From positions 1 to 37,689 of the IMG/VR virus record IMGVR_UViG_3300045970_001070: a DNA stretch of 37,689 bases. One strand, written 5' to 3'. This document shows positions 29,353 through 37,627 of this stretch, piece by piece; the first letter of the stretch is position 1, and every line of letters starts with the position of its first letter. The notes beneath the pieces are model-generated. The model searched no databases. It was not told the origin of the DNA and was given only the letters and a program-made list of their open reading frames with translations. A program made the position numbers and the translations under genes. The stretch comes from a virus.

Positions 29353-29838
29353 TTATCCTTTTCTGTAGGTGACTTGGACCAAAATCTCGGCGAAGCTGAC
29401 CCGTAGCCGCGGCTCATCGGCCAGCGGGTGCGGCATCTCGTCGGGGTAGGCTACGCGGGCGGGCGTCTGCCCCTGCGCACCGCAAATCTCGATGCTGTAG
29501 GGGTTGGCGCTGCTCAGCAGCTCGGTCTCAATGACCTGAGCCGGAGTCATCACGTCGGTCTGGGCGTTGTTGCCCGCCGTCTGGCGCCAGCGCACCCAGA
29601 TCGACATCATGTAGACCGACGAGACTCCTCCGCCCGTAGTGCGTTGGTTGTCGGCCGTGTGGTTTTGCAGCAGGGCGTCAGGCAGGTCTGCGACCGGGTT
29701 GACCGGGTATCGCGGCTGAGCCCTCAAGCTAAAGTCCCGCTGGCACTTGTGCAGGCTCAGGGCCATCACGGCCGGACGGCCGCTCAGCCAGGCCATGAGG
29801 GCCGTGCTGATCTCGAGCTGCGCTCCGGTCAGGATCAC
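29353..29838 (-). CDS. minor tail protein
   Basis: 161 residues from GTG at 29838, which overlaps the upstream stop as GTGA; a longer frame to 29883 would start inside the preceding gene. It starts MILTGAQLEISTALMAWLSG. Beta strands with an EILVQVTYRKG C-terminus. Position (after the terminator-like protein, before the tail tube) suits a tail completion or minor tail protein. No confident family. Confidence 0.6.
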   Translation of the reverse strand: MILTGAQLEISTALMAWLSGRPAVMALSLHKCQRDFSLRAQPRYPVNPVADLPDALLQNHTADNQRTTGGGVSSVYMMSIWVRWRQTAGNNAQTDVMTPAQVIETELLSSANPYSIEICGAQGQTPARVAYPDEMPHPLADEPRLRVSFAEILVQVTYRKG

Positions 29839-30317
29839 GAGACGACCTCTTCCACCACCAGGCGGAGGTCGGCCGTATGGCAACTAACGCCGACGAGCAT
29901 TCCGTCGGTGATGTTTTCGCCGGCCAGGTTGCTATGCGTGATGGCTACTCCCCCAAGGGTGCGGTCGCCCTCGCGAAAATTCGTGCGCATCAAGTCCAGC
30001 AGGTCCTGATGCAACAGTTCACTGGCAGCGTCTTCGTCGATTGCCAGGCTGAATTCCAAGAGCACCTGGTGCTGCACACGAGTGCGGGTGTCATCGCCCT
30101 GGATTTCGAGCCACCCCGAGCGCGTCATCCGGAGGACGCACAGACGCCCGTTGATGGCAAATTTGGCCTGAAAATCGTCTCCGTTGGGGCCGTCGCTGAC
30201 CCAGCGCATAAACTCGTGCACCCGGAAGGCCGGGAGCGGAGTGGGTAGGGCCAGGGCTGCCGTGCTGATCGCCTCGAATCGCGTTTTCAGCGCTGCTCTG
30301 ACGGTCGCCCAACTCAC
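29835..30317 (-). CDS. tail terminator-like protein
   Basis: 160 residues, GTG start overlapping the upstream stop as GTGA. Alpha/beta sequence with an N-terminal helix (SWATVRAALKTRFEAISTAA) and strands (HQVLLEFSLAIDED, DLRLVVEEVVS), the usual plan of gpU-like tail terminators. Those cap the tail tube at its head-proximal end. It lies between the gp10-like protein and a minor tail protein, the expected place. Confidence 0.6.
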   Translation of the reverse strand: MSWATVRAALKTRFEAISTAALALPTPLPAFRVHEFMRWVSDGPNGDDFQAKFAINGRLCVLRMTRSGWLEIQGDDTRTRVQHQVLLEFSLAIDEDAASELLHQDLLDLMRTNFREGDRTLGGVAITHSNLAGENITDGMLVGVSCHTADLRLVVEEVVS

Positions 30318-30757
30318 GAGAGACTCTTCACGATCGCCGCACCGACCGGGGCCAGGTATTGCGCTGCGAGCGTGGCCTTTAGCGCTTTAAAAGTGGCGTA
30401 GAAGAACCGCTTTCCGGGCACCTTGCCGGCCATCAGGGCGCGAGCGCGCTTACGGCTCCCTCGGCCGCCGATCGCGCGAATGCTGCGCACTTTGGCCCGG
30501 ATGCTGGCCGGCAGCCAACCGAATTCGATCGGCACGGCTCGGCGCAGGTCGGCCTTGACGGTGCGCCGCATCTGCTCGCCGCCGGGCTTGATGCAGGCGC
30601 GCAACTGTCCGGTCTTGACGGTAGCTTTTCCCTGGATGGCAGCCAGTAGGTGGGCCTGCGCTTTTTGCAGGCCGGTGTCGACCAGGCCGTTGACGCCGCT
30701 GCGGGCCGTCGACGAAAAGACGGGCCCGGCCCTGCGCACAATCATCTGAAAATTCAC
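30314..30757 (-). CDS. HK97 gp10-like tail completion protein
   Basis: 147 residues, GTG start overlapping the upstream stop as GTGA. Basic, with VKTGQLRACIKPG and a Gly/Arg-rich loop (GGRGSRKRARALMAGKVPGK) before FFYATFKALKATLAA. This matches the pattern of HK97 gp10-type proteins at the head-tail interface. Position between connector and tail terminator supports it. Confidence 0.7.
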   Translation of the reverse strand: MNFQMIVRRAGPVFSSTARSGVNGLVDTGLQKAQAHLLAAIQGKATVKTGQLRACIKPGGEQMRRTVKADLRRAVPIEFGWLPASIRAKVRSIRAIGGRGSRKRARALMAGKVPGKRFFYATFKALKATLAAQYLAPVGAAIVKSLS

Positions 30758-31437
30758 AGGCCGATCCTCCCCCGTCGGTTCCAGAAGCGTCCCATCCCGT
30801 TGTGCTCGGTCCGGCTCAGGTCCCAGTTGACCCTGGTGCTTCGGTTGGTTTTGCTGCCATTCAGGAATCGCTCCCAGGTGGCAAAAGCGTCTTTGGACTG
30901 GAACGAGTAGGCCTTGCTCTGCTCGTTCTGGCTGACCGAATCTGCACCGATCGTGCTGTTCGCGTTCTCGGCCATTTTATTGGCAGCTGCAAGCAGGATG
31001 TAGTAGGCGGCCAGGTGGGCCAACGGCTCTTTGTGGGCGTCAGGCACGGTGGTGTTTATCGCGTCGCTGACCACGTGCACGCCGTAGTATTCCAGTTGGA
31101 TTTCGCCCTGCAGAACGTCGGCAAGGAATAGATACCAGGCCCCCTCGCTTTGTCTGACTCTCCAGTCGCGGTCATCAACGACCCAGAACTTACCGTTGAC
31201 GTAGAGCCTGACCAGACGGGCCGTATTGACGTCGCTCCAGCCCTCCAGGAGGTATCTACTGGCCCCGTTGGTCACAATGTCCAGCGTAGACAGAAGTGGT
31301 TTCTTCCGCGAGTATTCCTCGATTGCGCTCTGCAGACAGCTGCTCTCCTTGTCGTGCTCCGTAGGCGGCTGGGTGACCGTCTTGGCATTGACTCCGGCGA
31401 AATTTCGCGCTTCAGTTCGTAGCGTTTCGAGCGTCAT
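30754..31437 (-). CDS. head-tail connector (adaptor) protein
   Basis: 227 residues from ATG at 31437, with TGGAG 7 nt upstream; an in-frame GTG at 31458 lies in the hairpin after the capsid gene. Helical N-terminus (TLETLRTEARNFAGVNAKTV), then mixed strands, then helices (LAAYYILLAAANKMAENANS), as in gp6-like adaptors. It lies directly after the capsid gene, as expected for the protein joining portal and tail. Confidence 0.6.
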   Translation of the reverse strand: MTLETLRTEARNFAGVNAKTVTQPPTEHDKESSCLQSAIEEYSRKKPLLSTLDIVTNGASRYLLEGWSDVNTARLVRLYVNGKFWVVDDRDWRVRQSEGAWYLFLADVLQGEIQLEYYGVHVVSDAINTTVPDAHKEPLAHLAAYYILLAAANKMAENANSTIGADSVSQNEQSKAYSFQSKDAFATWERFLNGSKTNRSTRVNWDLSRTEHNGMGRFWNRRGRIGL

Positions 31438-31457
31438 TGTGCGGCTCCAGGTAGACA

Positions 31458-31491
31458 CGCGAAGGGCGCCCTATGACTGGCGCCCTTCGCG
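31458..31491. terminator. strong hairpin after the capsid gene
   Basis: CGCGAAGGGCGCC and GGCGCCCTTCGCG form a perfect 13-bp stem with an 8-nt loop, 22 bp past the capsid stop. No T-tract follows leftward. It probably reduces transcription beyond the capsid gene or stabilises the upstream mRNA, giving high capsid expression relative to the connector. Confidence 0.65.
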
Positions 31492-31512
31492 TTGGTGACT
31501 TACACGAGGACT

Positions 31513-34032
31513 TTAGGGGATATTGGCCTGCATCATCTGCGGGTCAATCGCCGAACCAGTGAACTCAAACCGGCACTTGTAGTCAGTCTGGTCTGCGCGC
31601 AACATGGTGCCGGCGTTCGGCATGTCTGCCAAGAAGACGTCGGGGTTTTCATTGCCGTTGAGGAACGCGACCTCAAGGCCGGTCCCAGCGTCTTTGTCGG
31701 CGTGGCCGTAGAAGTTGTTGGTATTGCCTCCGAGATACATCTCGTGCACCTCGTGTAGTTGCACCTTCTTTGCCTCGGCCAGAGCCCGCAGCGCATTGCC
31801 ATTATTATTGGCAGTGTCGGGCTTATCGTTGGAGTAGAAGAGCTCCCAGGCGGTTTGCCATTTGCTCTCGGGGACCGTGAAGTGATACATGCTGGTATCG
31901 ATCTGTTCCAGCAGTTCGTAGATTTTCTCTCCGCTGGAGTGATTGATGATGCCCGCTGCCGGGCGCGAAACTGTGATGCCGGTGCCATTACTGTTCACGG
32001 CGGTGACCGTCACGATCTCGCCCTTAATGAGCAGGTCCATGCCCACGCGAATTCCCCTGTTGGCCACCACCGTCCAGGTTGTTCCGGTGGTAATGTTGGA
32101 ATTCAGTTCCCACTTTCCGCCAAACTCACGCTGCGCCTTGAACCGGGTGATCATATCGACAAAAGCCTGGTAGCCGAAGGCGGCGGAGCCCAAGTTGTTG
32201 TGAGCCGCGTTGTAAATCGGGAAGCCGGTGTAGGCATTGACGTTGTTGATCGTCCCGCCACTCTGGCCGATCTGCAGCGCATACAAGAATTTATTGAAAG
32301 TGTAGCGAGCTGCCTTGCCGAGCTTCTTGGCGGTGTTACGCAAGCTCTGCATGTCGTCGTCCAACAGCAGTTCGCGCGTCAGGCCGATCAGGAGACCACT
32401 CTTGGTCATCTTGTAGGTAACGCTATCTTCACGTCCGAGGATTCCGTAGATATAGGTATCGGTCCCAACGCCGTCGCCTTCCGCCACGGAGGGGAGCAGT
32501 CCAATACCTCCCTGCATGATCCGTTTGTGGTTTTTGTAGTCCTTGACGTCAGGGTTAACGGTCACGTAGTCGCGCCAGGTCTGAGGTTTGTTGGTGTATT
32601 CCTTGACGACTTGCTTATTCATTGCGTCGCCTACAGTCTCGGGGAAATCTGCACGGGTGCTTTCGTTGACCAGCGCGTCCTTGCCGAGGCGTCCGGTCAT
32701 GCCGGGGTCGTCGTGCACGAGAATGTAGAGCTGCTTGATGCTCGCTGGCGGGCGGCCGTTTGCCCCGCGCATTGCGTCCTTGTATGGGCCCTGATCGGAC
32801 TCGGCAACTCCCTGTGGAATCTTCCCGTCAAACATCAGGTGGATGGCGGCACGGGCGCGGTCGATGGGCTCGCTACCAACGCTGGTTCGGGTGTTGCCGC
32901 GCTGGCTCTCCTGCACTACGCCGCTGGCAGGGACGGTCCCCGCGAGCAGTTTGCGCATGTCCTCGATATCTTCGGCAAGGTGCTCAGATTCGAATACCTG
33001 ACCAGCGCGTCGCTTGCGAATCTGGTCCTGAGCCTGGCTGGGCAACTTGCTGGCCTCCAGGGCCGAATTGAGCAGGTTGGAGCAACGGTCTTTGGCACTT
33101 TGAAGCTGGATATCCGATACCGTCTGGGAAAGAGATTTGACCGACTCGGCCACGGCGGCGACAGCATCGGTAGTTACGGCAGATGCCGGGGCAGCAGTGG
33201 CAGCGTCACGCGCACCGGCCGTCAACTGTTCGAGGCCGGCGATCAGGGTCTCCAGGACCTTTTCGGCCTCTTCTTCCTTTCCGGCAGCGGCAAAGTCACC
33301 GGCAACCTTAGCTACGGCGGCCTGGTCGGGCACGCTCTCCTGGATGTGTTTGGCGACCGCTTCGGCCACCTGCAGTTTGGTGTAGCCAGCCACAGGGCCG
33401 GCGTCGCGCCCTAGCTTGCGCAGGGCGGCTTCGAGGAATTTCCTCAGGTTCATATTATGCATCTCCTCTTTGGTATCCGCGCCTGCGACGATCCGGATAG
33501 TCCGGCCCCCCGCTGCGGCTCTTGTGACTGGTGTCAACTCGTTTAGACTGTGGATGGCGTGCCCGATAATTCCGCGGCGGCCTTCGGCTACGCCCTGCTC
33601 GAGATCGGCCTCGCCGTCAATACTGAACCCGATAGGACAGGGCACTCCTGCGCGGACCGATGCCGCAGCGGTTGCCTGTAGCTTGGGATCGGTGCAGTGG
33701 TAATCCGCCAGAATCAGCCCGCGACCGGAGCGCTCCTCGTATCTGGGCTTGGCGGTCAGGCCGGCGTTGTTCCCGGCCTCCGCCTCACCGCCACGGGCGG
33801 AGCGCGCCTCCCCATTCAGGTGCACCATCTCGCCGTTTTGGTCGCTCTGGTAGACATTGACCGGTGCGCCCTCAAAGAGGCTTACGGCACCCTGGAGCGC
33901 CTCTTTGGTCCAATAGATCCCGTTTTTACTCCAACCCTGTTGGATGCAGACGATCTGCCAGAGCTTTCCCTCGATGTCGGGCTGTACGTCCTCTAAAACG
34001 CGACCCATCCAGATGGTGAGACTTCGCTTCAT
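31513..34032 (-). CDS. fused prohead protease - scaffold - major capsid protein
   Basis: 839 residues; GGAGG ribosome site and ATGA overlap with the portal. Residues 1-185: prohead-protease-like domain with GFSIDGEADL (S137), ELTPVTRAAAGGRTIRIV and H71 in MVHLNGE. Residues about 194-440: helical, Ala/Glu-rich delta or scaffold-like segment. Residues about 455-839: Mu gpT-like capsid fold (TVGDAMNKQVVKEYTNKP, GFPIYNAAHNNLGSAAFGYQ), with a small beta insertion at 652-700 (GIRVGMDLLIKGEIVTV) of a type common in head proteins. An in-frame ATG at residue 194 (33453) has its own GGAG 9 nt upstream. A scaffold-capsid product without protease could start there. There is no separate protease or scaffold gene in the window. 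Confidence 0.85.
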   Translation of the reverse strand: MKRSLTIWMGRVLEDVQPDIEGKLWQIVCIQQGWSKNGIYWTKEALQGAVSLFEGAPVNVYQSDQNGEMVHLNGEARSARGGEAEAGNNAGLTAKPRYEERSGRGLILADYHCTDPKLQATAAASVRAGVPCPIGFSIDGEADLEQGVAEGRRGIIGHAIHSLNELTPVTRAAAGGRTIRIVAGADTKEEMHNMNLRKFLEAALRKLGRDAGPVAGYTKLQVAEAVAKHIQESVPDQAAVAKVAGDFAAAGKEEEAEKVLETLIAGLEQLTAGARDAATAAPASAVTTDAVAAVAESVKSLSQTVSDIQLQSAKDRCSNLLNSALEASKLPSQAQDQIRKRRAGQVFESEHLAEDIEDMRKLLAGTVPASGVVQESQRGNTRTSVGSEPIDRARAAIHLMFDGKIPQGVAESDQGPYKDAMRGANGRPPASIKQLYILVHDDPGMTGRLGKDALVNESTRADFPETVGDAMNKQVVKEYTNKPQTWRDYVTVNPDVKDYKNHKRIMQGGIGLLPSVAEGDGVGTDTYIYGILGREDSVTYKMTKSGLLIGLTRELLLDDDMQSLRNTAKKLGKAARYTFNKFLYALQIGQSGGTINNVNAYTGFPIYNAAHNNLGSAAFGYQAFVDMITRFKAQREFGGKWELNSNITTGTTWTVVANRGIRVGMDLLIKGEIVTVTAVNSNGTGITVSRPAAGIINHSSGEKIYELLEQIDTSMYHFTVPESKWQTAWELFYSNDKPDTANNNGNALRALAEAKKVQLHEVHEMYLGGNTNNFYGHADKDAGTGLEVAFLNGNENPDVFLADMPNAGTMLRADQTDYKCRFEFTGSAIDPQMMQANIP
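33451..33470 (-). promoter_or_regulatory. internal ribosome site and start in the capsid polyprotein
   Basis: AAGAGGAG followed by ATG at 33453-33451 (codon 194), spacer 9 nt from GGAG; another ATG at 33462 lies 3 codons earlier. It precedes NLRKFLEAALRKLG, the start of the scaffold-like segment. The layout parallels lambda C/Nu3, where an internal start yields scaffold, and would let capsid protein be made in excess of protease. Confidence 0.55.
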
Positions 34033-35510
34033 GATGCCTCCGGCAGGCCCGGGTCTTTGACCACGAGCGGGAATTGTTGTTCCAACTGGGGTCGCAGTTG
34101 GGTGAGCTTGGAGTCTATTTGAGCCCGCGCTTGGGCCAGACTCTCGGGGCTCGGCTCGCTGAAGTCACCCAGGCCCAGATTCGTAGCCGCCGTGCGGAGC
34201 GAGCGACCTGCGTCCTTCTGGTCGAGGAAGCCGCGGTCGACACCCTTGCCGAATCCCTCGCACAGCTCGTCGAGCATCTTACCGATCAGGTTGTAGCTGT
34301 TGCGCTCGGGGTCGCGGCTGATCACCTCAAAGGTGAGGTCAGCTTTTGTGATAGCACCCCCCAGGAAGCCGCGATCCAGCAGGGTCTGCAGCGCGAACTC
34401 GACCGTCAGGCGCAAAAAGGACATGATGGCTTTCTTGCGGTCGCGCACGATGGCCCAGACCGGGCCGCTCATTTCTCCAGCCGTGGCCTTGTTTACGTCT
34501 CCCCCTTGCGAAAAGAAGTGCTGCGGCATGTTGAGCCCACCAAAGATGATGGACATCAGAAATTCCAGGAAAGCGATGGACTCGTTCAGGTTGAGGACTG
34601 GAGCAATACAATTCCACTCTTCACTGCCGTCGCGAACAATCATGGCACCGGGGTCAGGCGGGCCTTCATCGAGTAGTTGAGCTTTGCGCTTCTCTCGGGC
34701 GGCGGGGTCGGAATCTTTCAGCAAGATGTCCCAGACAAACGCTCGCTGGATCTTGGCTCGGTCAACCTCGCCGAGCAGCAGACTCTCGAGGGCATCCAGG
34801 TAGTCGGCTACAACCAGCAGGTCGGACCATCCGCGCGTCTGGCCGCTCAGGCAATTGATGCCCAGGTGCAGCGCCTCGCCGGCGACTCGGCCAGTTAAGG
34901 GGTCCCGGCGCACGATGTCAAGGCCGTCTCGGTATACCGACTGGCCACGCTCCACGAACTCAAGCTTTTCGGCAAATCGCACCGCGCTGAGCGTCTCGGC
35001 GTCGGTCTTCATTCGCTCGATCTCGCTGATGGTTTCGGGCAGAATTTTATTGATGCGGATATGTCCGGTATAGGGGTTGGGCGGGGAGATCCAATAGTTC
35101 CACTCGCCTTCGACCGCCAGCGTTTCTACTCGAATGGACGTCTTTTCGTCCCATTCATTGATGCGCCAGTGCTCGTCAATCGCGCCCTGGATAATCTTTC
35201 GTTTGACGTCATCATTGACGTTTGCCTTGACGCGAAAACCCTCGCTAGCCGTGAACGACTTAATGTTTTGAACGCCTTTTTTGGCGACCGGGTTCTCCTT
35301 CCACAGGTTCTGGCAGATGGTCAGGTGCTTTTCGTATTGCACAGGAGGCAGGTCGCGCCGCCAATCGCCACCGAGGAGGCGGCGATAGCCGTAGTCCTCG
35401 GCTCGTCCCGAACTCTCTCGGACAGGACGTTTCTGAGTCGGTTCCTTCTGGGCGATGATTTGTACAGCCGTTTTAATGGCTCGTTGGATGCGTCTGGCGA
35501 ACTGTCTCAG
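34029..35510 (-). CDS. portal protein, inferred CTG start
   Basis: 493 residues from CTG 35510-35508; the first ATG/GTG/TTG is GTG at 35342 (437 residues). The 56 upstream codons are clearly coding (RRLLGGDWRRDLPPVQYEKH) and join the usual portal N-terminal pattern of an RDLPP followed by a helix and LWKENPVAKK. No standard start exists before the stop at about 35529. The CTG has GGAG 8 nt upstream and begins 1 nt after the large terminase stop. The body has portal features (GWSDLLVVADYLDALESLLL, SIIFGGLNMPQHFFS). Portals form the DNA channel dodecamer. An alternative is a frameshift from the terminase frame, which I find less likely. Confidence 0.85.
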   Translation of the reverse strand: MRQFARRIQRAIKTAVQIIAQKEPTQKRPVRESSGRAEDYGYRRLLGGDWRRDLPPVQYEKHLTICQNLWKENPVAKKGVQNIKSFTASEGFRVKANVNDDVKRKIIQGAIDEHWRINEWDEKTSIRVETLAVEGEWNYWISPPNPYTGHIRINKILPETISEIERMKTDAETLSAVRFAEKLEFVERGQSVYRDGLDIVRRDPLTGRVAGEALHLGINCLSGQTRGWSDLLVVADYLDALESLLLGEVDRAKIQRAFVWDILLKDSDPAAREKRKAQLLDEGPPDPGAMIVRDGSEEWNCIAPVLNLNESIAFLEFLMSIIFGGLNMPQHFFSQGGDVNKATAGEMSGPVWAIVRDRKKAIMSFLRLTVEFALQTLLDRGFLGGAITKADLTFEVISRDPERNSYNLIGKMLDELCEGFGKGVDRGFLDQKDAGRSLRTAATNLGLGDFSEPSPESLAQARAQIDSKLTQLRPQLEQQFPLVVKDPGLPEAS

Positions 35511-35511
35511 G

Positions 35512-37155
35512 TCATCTTCTCCACTTGCTGCTCAGGCCGCCTCCCTTGCGGGCCTGGCGGGCTTTATCGGCAAACTTCGTATTTGGAGCGGCTTTGGACG
35601 CCGCCGGGGGGACTGTGACGCTAAAGCTGCTGTCCCAGTCGGACATGTTGGGCTTGAGTTCTGCGCACGCAAAAACCAGAGCGTCGATGCGGTTTGGGCT
35701 TGGCTGCTTCTTGCGGATAGCGAGGTCTTCGGAAGCCTCTTCCGCGGCCTCGTCGGCGTCGGGAAAGGGCTTCCAGTTACACATTTCATCCTCTAGCCAG
35801 CCGAGTGTGCCGACGTGATGGACGCGCCCTTGCTCATAAAGTGTTGAGATGGGCTCTGCTCGGCCGACTTTTCCCTCCTGGGAGTTGAGGTCGAGGATAT
35901 CGGGCATGACCAGGCGGCTTGCTTCGGTAAGCTGGTCTTTTGCCGCCAGCTCTAAATTTTGAATGGTCGCGTAGTTCCGCAGGTTGCTCTCGACCAGCTG
36001 GCCGCCACGGTTGGTCTCCACAACGATTCGGTGGACTCGCCAGCGCTTCACTGCGTCAAAGACTGCCTTTGCCCATTCATTGGGCTTACCGCGCAGGCTC
36101 ACATCGTCGAGCACGTAGAGGTGGCCATCATCGGCCAGCCCGACCACGACGATGCCCGTGATGTCGCTCCACGGATTGGTTGTGATCGCAGGGTCGATGC
36201 CGATCACGATCCGGACCATCCGAGCCAGCAGCGCGTTGCGCTCGTTTGCATCTGCCGGAGAGACTCTCAGGTCTTCGATGCCTGGCGTGTCGCTCAGGTC
36301 AGGAATGTTGCCGGCGAGCTTGGCTCGGCACATCTTCCAGAGTGCGCCTTCAAGCTCGTCGAGAATCTCGGCGTAGAGCTCCTGGCGCCCACGCCGGGTG
36401 CCGCCGAACTCTCGCACGAGCTCTTTCAGTTGCGACCGCGGCAGGTTGTCGGCGTTGTCGAAGGTGGTGCCCTGGATCTTCGCAACCATCGGGTCATCGA
36501 AGAGCTCACGGATCAGGCGTTGCGGTTTGGGGGTCGTGGTTGCCAGTACCTGGGGATTATCGCCGAGTCGCAGGCACATGATGACCTGCGACCAGGTCTC
36601 CTTCATGTGGACCCAGGCGCATAGCTCATCGCACCAGGCGAAGTGGAACTCGTTGCCACGAAGCGACTCGGGCTCCTCGGAGGAGAACAGCAGGGCCTTA
36701 CTGCCGTTGGGCCAGTGGAGCTCGTGCTTCGTGCTAAACCATGTGGCGGGAAACCAGGGCGGGCTGCGGACCAGCAGGCCGCTCTTAGGACTGTTGATCA
36801 TGATGCGCTCGCCGTCTTTCAACGTGCGCGCCACCAAGGCGATCTGGATGGGCTCCACTTGGGCCCGCTCGATGGTGTTCTCGCTGCCGAGCCTGGTTTT
36901 GCCAAATCCTCGTCCACACAAGGCGAGGATCTTCATCACCTTGCGGATGGGCAACAGTTGCTTGTCATGCGCCCAGAGCCACCAGGTGAAGTCGTAGAGA
37001 GCTAAGCGCTCCTGGTCGTTAGCCTCCTGCGCTTCCCTCAGCAGAGCCTTCAGGATCTTCTTGCGCTTCTCGCTCGATAAGCGCCTGAAGTGAGGCCGTA
37101 GCTCGTCGAGCTGCTGTCTGTATTCTGAGATCGATAGTGAGTTCTGTTTTCTCAC
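35512..37155 (-). CDS. terL: terminase large subunit
   Basis: 547 residues, GTG start, overlapping the small terminase gene by 137 bp. Walker A CGRGFGKT at about 80-87, Walker B with D176 and E177 in HFAWCDELCAW, and a nuclease domain with VIGIDPA (D321) and HRIVVETNRGGQLVESNLRN. This is the ATPase and nuclease motor that packages DNA through the portal. The overlap with terS is long. No good alternative start exists before codon 73, so the GTG stands unless terS ends earlier. Confidence 0.95.
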   Translation of the reverse strand: MRKQNSLSISEYRQQLDELRPHFRRLSSEKRKKILKALLREAQEANDQERLALYDFTWWLWAHDKQLLPIRKVMKILALCGRGFGKTRLGSENTIERAQVEPIQIALVARTLKDGERIMINSPKSGLLVRSPPWFPATWFSTKHELHWPNGSKALLFSSEEPESLRGNEFHFAWCDELCAWVHMKETWSQVIMCLRLGDNPQVLATTTPKPQRLIRELFDDPMVAKIQGTTFDNADNLPRSQLKELVREFGGTRRGRQELYAEILDELEGALWKMCRAKLAGNIPDLSDTPGIEDLRVSPADANERNALLARMVRIVIGIDPAITTNPWSDITGIVVVGLADDGHLYVLDDVSLRGKPNEWAKAVFDAVKRWRVHRIVVETNRGGQLVESNLRNYATIQNLELAAKDQLTEASRLVMPDILDLNSQEGKVGRAEPISTLYEQGRVHHVGTLGWLEDEMCNWKPFPDADEAAEEASEDLAIRKKQPSPNRIDALVFACAELKPNMSDWDSSFSVTVPPAASKAAPNTKFADKARQARKGGGLSSKWRR

Positions 37156-37627
37156 GCAGCATACCGCGTATCTTGGCCAGAGCCACGAGGGCCTCCAGCT
37201 TGGAATAGAAACTTATGTTGACATGGGTGCCAAACTCAGTCTCGACCTGGGTGAGCCCCTTGATTTGGGCGACCTCTTCAGGCCACATCTCATCGGAGTG
37301 CTTGGCGATGGTGATGCCGTTGGGTCCGAAGGTGGCTACGTCGCGCTTGTCAGCAAAGGCGAGGGCTGCGAGCTCTCGGATGAGGGCCTCCTCTGTGACC
37401 TGGTAGCGCGCCATGCGCGCGTCGACCAGGCGGTGGTAGGCCTCTTGCACGTGCTTGTAGTCGGGGTGATGTAGGAGCTTCCAGCCGTGCGTTGCTGCGT
37501 TCCGCTCCTCGTATCCAGCCTTACGAGCCGCTGCTGCCACGTTGCTACGCTTGCACGTCGAGAGCTCGTGGATGAAGAGCAGCTGCTGGTTGGTAAGGTC
37601 CTTGGAGTTGGGTGCATCGTTGTCCAC
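37019..37627 (-). CDS. terS: terminase small subunit (Terminase_2-like)
   Basis: 202 residues, GTG start with AAGGAG 7 nt upstream. The N-terminus (LTNQQLLFIHELSTCKRSNV then AAAARKAGYE and HHPDYKHVQEAYHRL) has the helix-turn-helix pattern of Terminase_2-type small subunits. Residues about 120-165 (AQIKGLTQVETEFGTHVNIS then FYSKLEALVALAKIRGM) also match. It recognises the packaging site and hands DNA to the large subunit. It lies 62 bp from the right end of the window, in keeping with a genome end near terS. Confidence 0.85.
   Translation of the reverse strand: MDNDAPNSKDLTNQQLLFIHELSTCKRSNVAAAARKAGYEERNAATHGWKLLHHPDYKHVQEAYHRLVDARMARYQVTEEALIRELAALAFADKRDVATFGPNGITIAKHSDEMWPEEVAQIKGLTQVETEFGTHVNISFYSKLEALVALAKIRGMLREKTELTIDLRIQTAARRATASLQALIEREAQEDPEGSAEGSAGG

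Noticed and set aside
32040-32190. Intein in the capsid protein
   Set aside because: The extra segment is a small beta insertion common in phage head proteins; no splice-junction Cys/Ser...HN-C pattern is present.
31759-33414. 551-residue open frame on the + strand
   Set aside because: It lies wholly opposite the capsid polyprotein, which has clear family features; the + frame has no ribosome site or recognisable domain.
35508-35531. Programmed frameshift fusing terminase and portal
   Set aside because: No slippery heptamer seen; a CTG with a well-placed GGAG right after the terminase stop explains the frame more simply.
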